The translations under genes were made by a program, and so were the position numbers. From Myxacorys almedinensis A (GTDB lineage Bacteria > Cyanobacteriota > Cyanobacteriia > Leptolyngbyales > Leptolyngbyaceae), in contig NZ_WVIE01000012.1 of the NCBI RefSeq assembly GCF_010091945.1, positions 62,001-126,000 of the forward strand: a stretch of 64,000 bases of DNA, in the 5' to 3' direction. Shown here piece by piece: positions 27,194 to 35,600 of this stretch. The notes below the pieces were generated by a model. That model saw nothing but the letters and a program-made list of their open reading frames with translations, was not told the DNA's origin and ran no database searches. Within the stretch, counting starts at the first letter, position 1, and each line of letters starts with the position of its first letter.

Positions 27194-27215
27194 GTACCGT
27201 CCTTGCTTACGGTAC
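27194..27215. repeat. Perfect inverted repeat just upstream of the GH13 gene
   Basis: GTACCGT (27194-27200) and ACGGTAC (27209-27215) form a perfect 7-bp stem with an 8-base loop. It begins 11 bases before the start codon of the minus-strand amylase gene. It could act as an operator or an RNA hairpin in the leader. A two-copy 16-bp tandem repeat (TCTAACTCTCGATAGA, 27237-27268) lies further upstream. Confidence 0.5.
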
Positions 27216-27320
27216 TGATCCCCACCGCGATCGCAGTCTAACTCTCGATAGATCTAACTCTCAATAGAAAAGTAGGGTAGGCAGCTAGCTTTTCGTCATC
27301 CCGCATTTTTAAGACTTTTA

Positions 27321-27466
27321 TACCCAATTGATTTTTCACTGCGACAGATCTCCTCGCCCCCCTGCCTACGGCATCCCCCCTTGCTCAGGAGAGACTTTCC
27401 GGCTCCTCTCCTGACCCAGGAGGGGTTGGGATCGCACGTCTGTAGCATTTACAGATTAATTTGGTA
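27321..27466. mobile_element. MITE-like element, copy 2 (146 bp)
   Basis: A second copy of the element at 17120-17268. The ends TACCCAATTGATT and ATTAATTTGGTA are inverted, with terminal TA at both sides. The interior shares long identical blocks with copy 1, such as CTGCCTACGGCATCCC and GTAGCATTTACAGATTAAT. In this copy TCAGGAGAG and CTCTCCTGA form a clear internal hairpin. It is non-coding and lies between the amylase promoter and the riboswitch. Confidence 0.75.
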
Positions 27467-27538
27467 TTAGATAGATTGTGAGCGAATCTAGATTTGTATA
27501 GCTTTGTATTATCTTATAAAACCCCCAAAAGGGTATCT

Positions 27539-27544
27539 TATAAT
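27539..27544 (+). promoter_or_regulatory. Consensus -10 box of the riboswitch-DUF4278 transcript
   Basis: TATAAT at 27539-27544 places the transcription start near 27551, directly before the aptamer. No TTGACA-like -35 box is seen 17 bases upstream, so an activator site (for example NtcA, given the glutamine link) is possible but not recognised. Confidence 0.65.
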
Positions 27545-27550
27545 ACAGAT

Positions 27551-27625
27551 AGATACGTTCATCTTTAGTACGCAAAAGCCGAACAAGACGGAAGTAAGGA
27601 GTTCTCCTGAAGGAACGCGCCTCAT
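27551..27625 (+). promoter_or_regulatory. Glutamine-I riboswitch (glnA RNA motif)
   Basis: The sequence carries the conserved elements of the glnA aptamer in the right order. CGTTC (27556-27560), followed by ATC, pairs with GAACG (27613-27617). The core GACGGAAGTA lies at 27587-27596. A small hairpin follows, AGGAG/CTCCT (27597-27601 with 27604-27608), then TGAAGGAACGCGCC. This matches the recalled family consensus, GACGGAAGTAGG ... CCGAAGGAACGCRCC. The aptamer starts about 7 bases after a TATAAT box and ends about 35 bases before the DUF4278 start codon. In cyanobacteria, such aptamers switch on expression when glutamine is high. The mechanism here is inferred. Confidence 0.88.
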
Positions 27626-27659
27626 CACCCTACCTACGCTGCTTATCTCAGAGGCGATT

Positions 27660-28094
27660 ATGAAATTAACCTACCGTGGTTCCACTTACGAAGCTGACCC
27701 AACGCATCCTAGCCGCATTGACGCTCAGCGATTTGATAGTGTTCGAGAGCCGTTTGTTTTAGCCTATCGCGGTAGCACCTATCGGTTTGACCCAACTCAA
27801 CCTGCACAGACAACTTATATCCCTCGGTCTGCTTACCAGTTGAGCTATCGCGGCGATCGCTACTACCTTGCCAACCAAGAGCGGATGGCGATCGCCCGTT
27901 CGACCCGAAGCGTCAACCAACCTGTCAGCGTGCCCGATCGCATCTCTTATGCGATCGCAGGGTCTAGAGACTTGGCGGCGGTGCATCGGGCAAACCTAGA
28001 GCGCAATCTACAGCGTCGCATTCAAATTGCCGAAGAGACGGGTGACCAAGCGCTGTTAGCATTGCTAGAAGCAGAGCAACGTCAGCTTGTGTAA
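27660..28094 (+). CDS. DUF4278 protein under a glutamine riboswitch
   Basis: 144 residues from the ATG at 27660, which has a GAGG ribosome-binding site 5 bases upstream. A longer frame back to 27504 would run through the riboswitch. DUF4278 modules appear as LTYRGSTYEADP at the N-terminus, LAYRGSTYRFDP near 39 and LSYRGDRYYLA near 67. The C-terminal half is basic and helical (VHRANLERNLQRRIQIAEETG) and could be an interaction segment. Molecular function is unknown. The aptamer upstream ties its expression to glutamine, suggesting a role in nitrogen-status control, perhaps analogous to glutamine-synthetase inactivating factors. That is inference only. An intrinsic terminator follows. Confidence 0.85.
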   Translation: MKLTYRGSTYEADPTHPSRIDAQRFDSVREPFVLAYRGSTYRFDPTQPAQTTYIPRSAYQLSYRGDRYYLANQERMAIARSTRSVNQPVSVPDRISYAIAGSRDLAAVHRANLERNLQRRIQIAEETGDQALLALLEAEQRQLV

Positions 28095-28123
28095 CATTTT
28101 TGCAGCACTCCATACGCTCTGTC

Positions 28124-28151
28124 GGGACGTTCACTCGAACGCCCCTTTTTT
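28124..28151 (+). terminator. Intrinsic terminator of the DUF4278 gene
   Basis: GGGACGTTC (28124-28132) pairs with GAACGCCC (28137-28144), with one bulged A, around the loop ACTC, followed by a run of six T (28146-28151). It lies 30 bases after the DUF4278 stop codon and before the convergent photolyase gene. Confidence 0.8.
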
Positions 28152-28186
28152 ATGTATGGACTATTTTTTATACACAGCTTTGTCAG

Positions 28187-29632
28187 CTAGCCGTTTTCGG
28201 TGGTTATCTGCTTTTGCTGCTGATACATCTCTTTGAATTTGCGCTGTTGCACGACGTGATCAATGATCGGTTTTGGGTAGCCTGCACGATCGCGCTCATC
28301 ATCATCGATTTTTCCAGCAATCAAATGCTCGGTTTCAACTCGCCGCAATTCTGGCAGCCACTCTCGAATATATTCACCATCAGGGTCAAATTTTTTTGCC
28401 TGACTCGCTGGGTTAAAAATTCGCAACGGTTTCGGATCCATGCCGCTCGATGTACTCCACTGCCAGCCACCATTGTTGGCTGATAAGTCACCATCGTAGA
28501 GCCGTTGCATGAAATATTTCTCGCCTAAACGATAATCAACAACGAGATCTTTAGTGAGGAAACTGGCAACGATCATGCGACAGCGATTGTGCATCCAACC
28601 GGTTTCGTTCATCTGGCGCATGGCAGCATCAACGATGGGATATCCGGTTTTCCCGTCGCACCATGCTTGAAAATATGTCTCGTTGTTCTCCCACGGAAAG
28701 GTTTTTAATACTTTTCGATACGCACCTTCTGCGAGTTCGGGAAAGAAGTACAGCGCATGTTGATAAAATTCTCGCCAGGCAATTTCTTGCCGCCACACGC
28801 GAATATTTTCTTTCGTTTCATCGCTGCGGCTCTGTTTGGTTGCATCAACCGTTGCTGCCCACAGCGTACGGACGCCGATCACACCAAATTTTAAGGCGGC
28901 ACTCAAGAGCGAGGTTCCAAGTTGAGCGGGATAGTTGCGCTGGTCTCGGTAGTTTGCGATCGCGCGCGAACAAAATTCGTCTAACCGCTCTTGTGCGGCT
29001 TGCTCTCCGGGATCGAGCATCAAGGGATTATCCCAAACAAAGCCTAATTCTTTTGCGGTGGGCAGTGCGATCGTTCCTGCGGATTGTGCCTCTGCCAGTT
29101 CGCGGTCGGATAAACCTTCTACCGTCTTGAGATCGGGTGCAGGCTCAGCTTTTGATTTACTGCTCCAATTCTTCCAAAACGGTGAATAAACGGTGTAGGG
29201 GGCACCGGAACCCGATTGAATTTCTTCGGGCGAGTGCAGCAGTTGATCCCAGCAGGTTGTGACTTCGATTTTGGCGTCGTTGAGGGCTGAGATCACGGCG
29301 CGATCGCGCTCATGAGCATAGGGTTCGACATCCCAATTAAAGAATACCGCTTTCGCCCCTAGCGCTGTGGCTAACTGAGGAACCCCTTGGCGCGGATCGG
29401 CGTTGAGAATGAAGAGTTGTCCGCCGACTTGGGCATAACGATCTTGGAGCGATCGCAGACTGCCGATCATATAGGTCACGCGGGCAGGGGCAACATCATC
29501 GCGATCGAGAATATTGGGATCGAGACAAAACACACTGACGACTTTGGGGCTACGTTGCCGCGCCATTGCCAAGCCTAGATTATCCGAAATTCGCAGGTCT
29601 CGACGATGCCAAAACAAAACTAAATCAGACAT
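28187..29632 (-). CDS. Deoxyribodipyrimidine photolyase (class I cryptochrome/photolyase family)
   Basis: 481 residues. The N-terminal antenna-binding domain starts LVLFWHRRDLRISDN. The C-terminal FAD domain carries WRQEIAWREFYQH, FQAWCDGKTGYPIVDAAMRQ, WMHNRCRMIVASFLTKDL and GDLSANNGGWQW. These are the usual class I CPD photolyase motifs, including the substrate-contacting Trp and the FAD-binding Asn region. It repairs UV-induced cyclobutane pyrimidine dimers using blue light, and its cyanobacterial relatives bind 8-HDF as antenna. The symbols phrA or phrB are both used. It is a single gene converging on DUF4278. Confidence 0.93.
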   Translation of the reverse strand: MSDLVLFWHRRDLRISDNLGLAMARQRSPKVVSVFCLDPNILDRDDVAPARVTYMIGSLRSLQDRYAQVGGQLFILNADPRQGVPQLATALGAKAVFFNWDVEPYAHERDRAVISALNDAKIEVTTCWDQLLHSPEEIQSGSGAPYTVYSPFWKNWSSKSKAEPAPDLKTVEGLSDRELAEAQSAGTIALPTAKELGFVWDNPLMLDPGEQAAQERLDEFCSRAIANYRDQRNYPAQLGTSLLSAALKFGVIGVRTLWAATVDATKQSRSDETKENIRVWRQEIAWREFYQHALYFFPELAEGAYRKVLKTFPWENNETYFQAWCDGKTGYPIVDAAMRQMNETGWMHNRCRMIVASFLTKDLVVDYRLGEKYFMQRLYDGDLSANNGGWQWSTSSGMDPKPLRIFNPASQAKKFDPDGEYIREWLPELRRVETEHLIAGKIDDDERDRAGYPKPIIDHVVQQRKFKEMYQQQKQITTENG

Positions 29633-29692
29633 ACTAGGGGGATCACAGCGTTACCAACGCCTTTACCCTAGCAAATCCTGCTGTGTTGTGCC

Positions 29693-30793
29693 CTACACAC
29701 TGCCGAACAGAAGCGGACGTGCCAGCATAAAGCTCGAAATTGATTTCGAGTCGCTCAGATCGCCTACATAAATTGCCTTCTCAACAGCTTCGGGCGTCAT
29801 CAAGACGGTTTCAATATCCTCATCTTCATCTTGATCAGGAGGATGCTCTAACGGTTCTAAATCTGTTGCCAAAAACGCATAAATTACTTCATCTGAATAG
29901 CCCGGAGCCAAGAAGAATTCACCCAACTTCTGCCATTGCTTGCCTCGATACCCAGTTTCCTCTTCGATTTCACGTTGCACCGTTTCTAACGGTTTTTCAC
30001 TCAGTTCTACGGTTCCAGCAGGAAACTCTAGCAAGCGTCCTTGCACGGCAAAGCGATATTGCTTGACTAAGACGAGTTTGCCCTCGGAGGTTACGGGAAT
30101 GACCAACGCCCCGCCGGGATGACGGATACATTCCCACTCGCCTTCTGATTGGTTGGGCAAACGTAACCGGCTGACTTCAAATCCAAATTTGCGACCTTTA
30201 TAGGTGAGGCGTTGTTTGAGAAGTTGGGGTGGTTCTGAACCCAGAGGCATTGGTTTTTTGGGGGTGGGGGATGAGGAGGGGAACGGTTGAATGTCGGCGG
30301 CGTCGATCGCATGGGCAAGGTCTGAAATTGAGCGCTGCGATCGCGGCTCGACCCAATTTGGGGCAATCTCGGCGAGGGGCACGAGGACGAATGCCCTTTC
30401 AGCCATCCGAGGATGGGGAATTTGCAAATCAGGGGTTTGCAGGATTACATCATCAAACAGGAGTAGGTCTAAGTCAAGGGTACGTGCGCCCCAGCGTTCG
30501 TGGCGTTGGCGACCGAAGTGAGTTTCGATCGTGAGCAATTGAGTAAGTAGCTGAGGCGGTGTGAAGATGGTTTGAAGCAAGGCGCATCCGTTGAGATAAT
30601 CGGGCTGAGGCGGTCCGATCGGTTTTGTTTTGTACCACTGCGATCGCGCCTCTACTTGAATTCCTGGGATTTGATTTAACGTTTCTAAAGCAGATTCTAA
30701 AATAGTGTAAGAATCGCCCAAATTGCTGCCGAGGGCGATCAGCGCCTGACTCAATGCCTGACTCAATGTTGGAGAAACTGCACGTTGTGCCAT
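29693..30793 (-). CDS. folK: FolK-NUDIX fusion: HPPK joined to a NUDIX hydrolase
   Basis: 366 residues in one open frame. Residues about 17-150 are 6-hydroxymethyl-7,8-dihydropterin pyrophosphokinase: ALGSNLGDS, GPPQPDYLNGC, the catalytic RWGARTLDLDLLLF, and PHPRMAERAFVLVPLAEIAP. They catalyse the pyrophosphoryl transfer that precedes dihydropteroate synthesis. A Ser/Pro-rich linker follows (about 170-190). Residues about 195-360 are a NUDIX domain with a complete NUDIX box (GTVELSEKPLETVQREIEEE then TGY), resembling ADP-ribose pyrophosphatases. Whether the second domain acts on a folate precursor such as dihydroneopterin triphosphate or on ADP-ribose is open. A 12-base direct repeat near 30748 encodes the LSQALSQAL stretch. 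Confidence 0.9.
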   Translation of the reverse strand: MAQRAVSPTLSQALSQALIALGSNLGDSYTILESALETLNQIPGIQVEARSQWYKTKPIGPPQPDYLNGCALLQTIFTPPQLLTQLLTIETHFGRQRHERWGARTLDLDLLLFDDVILQTPDLQIPHPRMAERAFVLVPLAEIAPNWVEPRSQRSISDLAHAIDAADIQPFPSSSPTPKKPMPLGSEPPQLLKQRLTYKGRKFGFEVSRLRLPNQSEGEWECIRHPGGALVIPVTSEGKLVLVKQYRFAVQGRLLEFPAGTVELSEKPLETVQREIEEETGYRGKQWQKLGEFFLAPGYSDEVIYAFLATDLEPLEHPPDQDEDEDIETVLMTPEAVEKAIYVGDLSDSKSISSFMLARPLLFGSV

Positions 30794-30845
30794 AGCTTGC
30801 CGAAATCTTTTATAGTCAACTTAAGCTGCATTTCGGGAGAACGCA

Positions 30846-31403
30846 ATGGAAAACACAATATCCACCGTCACCGATGAAGAACTGATGCTCATGAGTTCTA
30901 AAAACCCGGAATTGCGATTTGAACAAAACGCAGATGGGACAGTTGTTGCGATGGCTCCAACGGGTGGAATTTCAAGTAATCGAGAACTAAAGGCGGGAGC
31001 TTACCTGTTGAATTGGGTAGAAGACCACGATCTAGGCGAAGTTTTTAGCTCAAGTGGTGGCTTTCGGCTGCCCAATGGGGCGCTTCGTTCCCCCGATGCT
31101 GCCTTTGTTGCAAAAGGGCGACTGGCTGACAATTGGGATGAGGAAGAAGATAAGTTTATTCCTTTAGCTCCTGACTTTGTGATTGAGATCCGCTCTAAAT
31201 CTGATTCGTTGGAAGTTTTGCAAGAAAAGATGCAAGAGTATATCGAAAATGGCGTTCGGTTAGGATGGCTAGTCGATCGTCAGCATCAATGTGCGTACGC
31301 TTATCGCGCCGATCGCTCTATCACCCAGTATCCCGCCGATGCTGTGTTGAATGGCGAAGATGTGGTTTCAGGGTTTACGATCGCATTAAAGAAACTGCTG
31401 TAA
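30846..31403 (+). CDS. Uma2 family (DUF820) restriction-endonuclease-like protein
   Basis: 185 residues. The PD-(D/E)XK-like core is visible: SPDAAFV (Asp), DFVIEIRSKSD (Glu-x-Lys-like motif) and the preceding FSSSGGFRLPNG. The helical C-terminus with EKMQEYIENGVRLGWLVDR is typical of Uma2. These proteins are greatly expanded in cyanobacteria, and their cellular role is unknown. A GGGAGA ribosome-binding site lies upstream, and a TATAGT box at 30811 may be the promoter. The iscS-type gene starts only 5 bases after its stop, so the two are probably cotranscribed. Confidence 0.9.
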   Translation: MENTISTVTDEELMLMSSKNPELRFEQNADGTVVAMAPTGGISSNRELKAGAYLLNWVEDHDLGEVFSSSGGFRLPNGALRSPDAAFVAKGRLADNWDEEEDKFIPLAPDFVIEIRSKSDSLEVLQEKMQEYIENGVRLGWLVDRQHQCAYAYRADRSITQYPADAVLNGEDVVSGFTIALKKLL

Positions 31404-31408
31404 CGCTT

Positions 31409-32584
31409 ATGAATCGCCCAATTTATCTCGATTGTCACGCCACTACACCCGTTGACGATCGCGTGTTAGCTGCGATGTTGCCTTACTTTACCGAGCATTT
31501 TGGCAATGCCTCCAGTGTTGGTCATGCGTATGGATGGGAAGCCGAAGCCGCGATCGCGCAGGCACGAGAGATTTTAGCTAACGCCATTGGTGCAACTCCA
31601 GAAGAAATTATCTTCACCAGTGGTGCAACGGAAGCCAATAATTTAGCGATCAAAGGTGTTGCAGAATCGTATTTCAGTCGAGGAAAACACATCATCACGC
31701 TGCAAACCGAGCATAACGCTGTTCTTGATCCGTGTCGCTATTTAGAATCGCTTGGGTTTGAGATTACCTTTCTGCCAGTTCAAGCTGATGGACTGATGGA
31801 TTTAGTGACATTAGAAAAAGCCCTGCGAGACGATACCATTTTAGTGTCTGTGATGGCCGCCAACAATGAGATCGGAGTGCTGCAACCGCTTGCCGAGATT
31901 GGGGCATTGTGCCACGATTGGCGTTGCCAAGCTCCGAAGGATCGCAACATTCTCTTTCACACCGACGCCGCCCAAGCGATCGGCAAAATTCCCCTCAATG
32001 TGGAGGCAATGAAGATCGATCTCATGTCGCTTACCGCTCACAAAGTTTACGGAGCAAAAGGAATCGGAGCTTTATACGTGCGTCGTAGAAATCCACGAGT
32101 GCAGCTTGCCGCACAACTTCACGGGGGCGGGCAAGAACGAGGACTACGAGCCGGAACACTCTCTACGCCGCTCATTGTTGGATTGGGTAAAGCGGTCGAA
32201 ATTGCTCTGCAAGAGATGCCATCAGAATCAGAGCGGATCAATAGATTGCGCGATCGCATGTGGCAATCTCTTCAAACCTTAGACGGGGTTTATCTCAACG
32301 GACATGCCACTCAACGATTGTCAGGAAATCTCAACGTTAGTGTAGAAAATGTAGATGGACAAGCATTGCTATTAGCATTGCAGCCAGCGATCGCAGTGTC
32401 ATCCGGTTCTGCATGTACGTCAGCAAAGATTGCACCATCCCATGTGTTACAAGCGTTAGGATTAACAGATTCGTTGGCGTATGCATCCCTGCGATTTGGA
32501 ATTGGACGATTTAATACTGAAGAAGAGTGCGATCGCGCTGTCCACTGCGTTATCAACGCGATTCAATCTCTCCGCGATCGATAA
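31409..32584 (+). CDS. iscS: Cysteine desulfurase (IscS/NifS family)
   Basis: 391 residues from the ATG at 31409; an upstream in-frame extension overlaps the Uma2 gene and is not family-like. Features: IYLDCHATTPVDDRVL, TSGATEANNLAIKG, the PLP His/Asp region (HTDAAQAIGK), the Schiff-base Lys in SLTAHKVYGAKG, and the mobile active-site Cys in SSGSACTSAKI. The enzyme releases sulfur from cysteine as a persulfide for Fe-S cluster assembly, tRNA thiolation and other sulfur uses. It belongs to the IscS/NifS group, not SufS. No iscU or other Isc gene follows; instead the CRISPR array begins 85 bases later. Confidence 0.94.
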   Translation: MNRPIYLDCHATTPVDDRVLAAMLPYFTEHFGNASSVGHAYGWEAEAAIAQAREILANAIGATPEEIIFTSGATEANNLAIKGVAESYFSRGKHIITLQTEHNAVLDPCRYLESLGFEITFLPVQADGLMDLVTLEKALRDDTILVSVMAANNEIGVLQPLAEIGALCHDWRCQAPKDRNILFHTDAAQAIGKIPLNVEAMKIDLMSLTAHKVYGAKGIGALYVRRRNPRVQLAAQLHGGGQERGLRAGTLSTPLIVGLGKAVEIALQEMPSESERINRLRDRMWQSLQTLDGVYLNGHATQRLSGNLNVSVENVDGQALLLALQPAIAVSSGSACTSAKIAPSHVLQALGLTDSLAYASLRFGIGRFNTEEECDRAVHCVINAIQSLRDR

Positions 32585-32669
32585 ACCTGTTCCATCGGCA
32601 ATAGCTTCACATGATAAGTCTTCTTGTAGAAAGTTGAGCGCGCGATCGTAGCTTCAAATTCCTATAGGA

Positions 32670-35600
32670 ATTTCAGTCCCGTTGCCGGGATTTTTTTGGT
32701 TGAAAGTCAACTTCAGAGACTCGCACCGGGCGCTTTTATTCGTTTCAGTCCCGTTGCCGGGATTTTTTTGGTTGAAAGCCTCTGAGCAGTTGCCCCAAAC
32801 ATACCAACACTCTGGTTTCAGTCCCGTTGCCGGGATTTTTTTGGTTGAAAGCCTTGAATTTAGTGGCAACTGAGGCGATCTTCTGTTTCAGTCCCGTTGC
32901 CGGGATTTTTTTGGTTGAAAGACTGATTCAGCACGCTCTACGACTCAACAATATCAGTTTCAGTCCCGTTGCCGGGATTTTTTTGGTTGAAAGCTGAAAA
33001 CTGTTCCAAAGCTTATCGAAACTCCGCGGTTTCAGTCCCGTTGCCGGGATTTTTTTGGTTGAAAGCAGGGCGGAAAGCTGCATCTCACGATTGAGTACTC
33101 TCACGTTTCAGTCCCGTTGCCGGGATTTTTTTGGTTGAAAGCAGCCTCGGATCAAGCGGTGATTGAGCAACTGATTAGTTTCAGTCCCGTTGCCGGGATT
33201 TTTTTGGTTGAAAGTCGCGTTGACTATCCCGCGACTCGCACCATATTTGATGTTTCAGTCCCGTTGCCGGGATTTTTTTGGTTGAAAGCAGGAATCACTA
33301 CCCGATCGCTCTCAGCTTACACAGGATCTGTTTCAGTCCCGTTGCCGGGATTTTTTTGGTTGAAAGCAGCAATAAACATTCTCATAATCATCTGTGGCTT
33401 CAACATTGTTTCAGTCCCGTTGCCGGGATTTTTTTGGTTGAAAGATTAGGCAGAAATTATGGAAGCGTTAACAACCCAGTGTTTCAGTCCCGTTGCCGGG
33501 ATTTTTTTGGTTGAAAGCTTGAGACGTGAATTTAGGATTTACAGTTGACACAGGCTGTTTCAGTCCCGTTGCCGGGATTTTTTTGGTTGAAAGTGCGCTA
33601 CCGCCAGAACCCAAGAAGCAACGGGGTAGTTTCAGTCCCGTTGCCGGGATTTTTTTGGTTGAAAGGGGGCACGATAGGAGTCAGCCTGTCGTGAGAGGGT
33701 TTCAGTCCCGTTGCCGGGATTTTTTTGGTTGAAAGGTGAGTTTGCCTATGTGCCAGAACCACTCTACTACGTTTCAGTCCCGTTGCCGGGATTTTTTTGG
33801 TTGAAAGTGACGATGGTCGCAGTTGGCGCACCGCCCCCTCAGTAGGTTTCAGTCCCGTTGCCGGGATTTTTTTGGTTGAAAGCTCGGACCTAGAGGGGTA
33901 GCTAACCCGTCGCTGGGAGTTTCAGTCCCGTTGCCGGGATTTTTTTGGTTGAAAGGCTAGAAGGAATGCCCAAGCTAAAGTAAGACGCGGGTTTCAGTCC
34001 CGTTGCCGGGATTTTTTTGGTTGAAAGAATCTGCGTAAGTTCAGTTCGTTCAGAAACTTCTGTTTCAGTCCCGTTGCCGGGATTTTTTTGGTTGAAAGTC
34101 GAAAGAATAGATATTTATCAACGTTTTACAGAAAAGTTTCAGTCCCGTTGCCGGGATTTTTTTGGTTGAAAGTATTTTAATTTGGGATATTGCCAACTCA
34201 GAGTTATGTTTCAGTCCCGTTGCCGGGATTTTTTTGGTTGAAAGCTTGAAAAATAGAAATATCAAAGTTTTTAGGTATATGTTTCAGTCCCGTTGCCGGG
34301 ATTTTTTTGGTTGAAAGGTTCCAAGTGCCATTTTCGTATTTCGCCAAACCCACAGTTTCAGTCCCGTTGCCGGGATTTTTTTGGTTGAAAGAAGATTGAT
34401 CCATTGTGGTTAATTTCCCATAGAAAGTTAGTTTCAGTCCCGTTGCCGGGATTTTTTTGGTTGAAAGTCCCCTACTAATTTCCCTTCATTTTTGATGGAG
34501 TGTTTCAGTCCCGTTGCCGGGATTTTTTTGGTTGAAAGCGTTTGTTCCAGAGATTGAAGCAACTGCTAAGCTGCGTTTCAGTCCCGTTGCCGGGATTTTT
34601 TTGGTTGAAAGCTTTTCAATGTAACATTCCAAATTTGCATATTATGTTTCAGTCCCGTTGCCGGGATTTTTTTGGTTGAAAGTTTATGATTTTGATAATT
34701 CCATTCATGATTCGCTGGTTTCAGTCCCGTTGCCGGGATTTTTTTGGTTGAAAGATTTTTTCTAAAAGATTGTTTCCTGAAACACTACAAAGTTTCAGTC
34801 CCGTTGCCGGGATTTTTTTGGTTGAAAGCCGATCTCCGTCTGCATCCCAGTAATCGGATAGATGTTTCAGTCCCGTTGCCGGGATTTTTTTGGTTGAAAG
34901 CTCATCCAATAGATCGTTTGAAGCTGCTCTTGTTCTTGTTTCAGTCCCGTTGCCGGGATTTTTTTGGTTGAAAGTATTAGCGAAGAACATGGTGTATATT
35001 TCCGCATCGTTAGGTTTCAGTCCCGTTGCCGGGATTTTTTTGGTTGAAAGTGTGGATGTTCTAAAAGTAAAATGGCTGGCTAACGTTTCAGTCCCGTTGC
35101 CGGGATTTTTTTGGTTGAAAGCAGCCTTCATCAAAACACGTCAAAAACCCGTGTTACCCGTTTCAGTCCCGTTGCCGGGATTTTTTTGGTTGAAAGTTGA
35201 GAAGATTGCTCAGCGCCAAGAACAAATTAAAAAAGGTTTCAGTCCCGTTGCCGGGATTTTTTTGGTTGAAAGCACGATAGCTTTTATCTTGAACAAGGCA
35301 CCAAGGCTAGTTTCAGTCCCGTTGCCGGGATTTTTTTGGTTGAAAGTCATTTTGCGACGTCGCATCACTTAGACGGGGCAGTGTTTCAGTCCCGTTGCCG
35401 GGATTTTTTTGGTTGAAAGTCATTGGTCTGAAGTGTTTGAAACAATTGGTTCTGAGTTTCAGTCCCGTTGCCGGGATTTTTTTGGTTGAAAGTATACATT
35501 CCTGTAAATGTAAAAGCACAACAAGCAAGTTTCAGTCCCGTTGCCGGGATTTTTTTGGTTGAAAGTTAGAAATCAATCAATCAATACATCGACCCCTAAC

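Noticed and set aside
27504-27659. N-terminal extension of the DUF4278 protein
   Set aside because: This segment is the promoter and glutamine riboswitch. The ATG at 27660 has a good ribosome-binding site.
31265-31408. N-terminal extension of the cysteine desulfurase
   Set aside because: The extra 48 residues overlap the Uma2 gene and are Arg/Ser/Cys-rich. The ATG at 31409 gives the exact family N-terminus.
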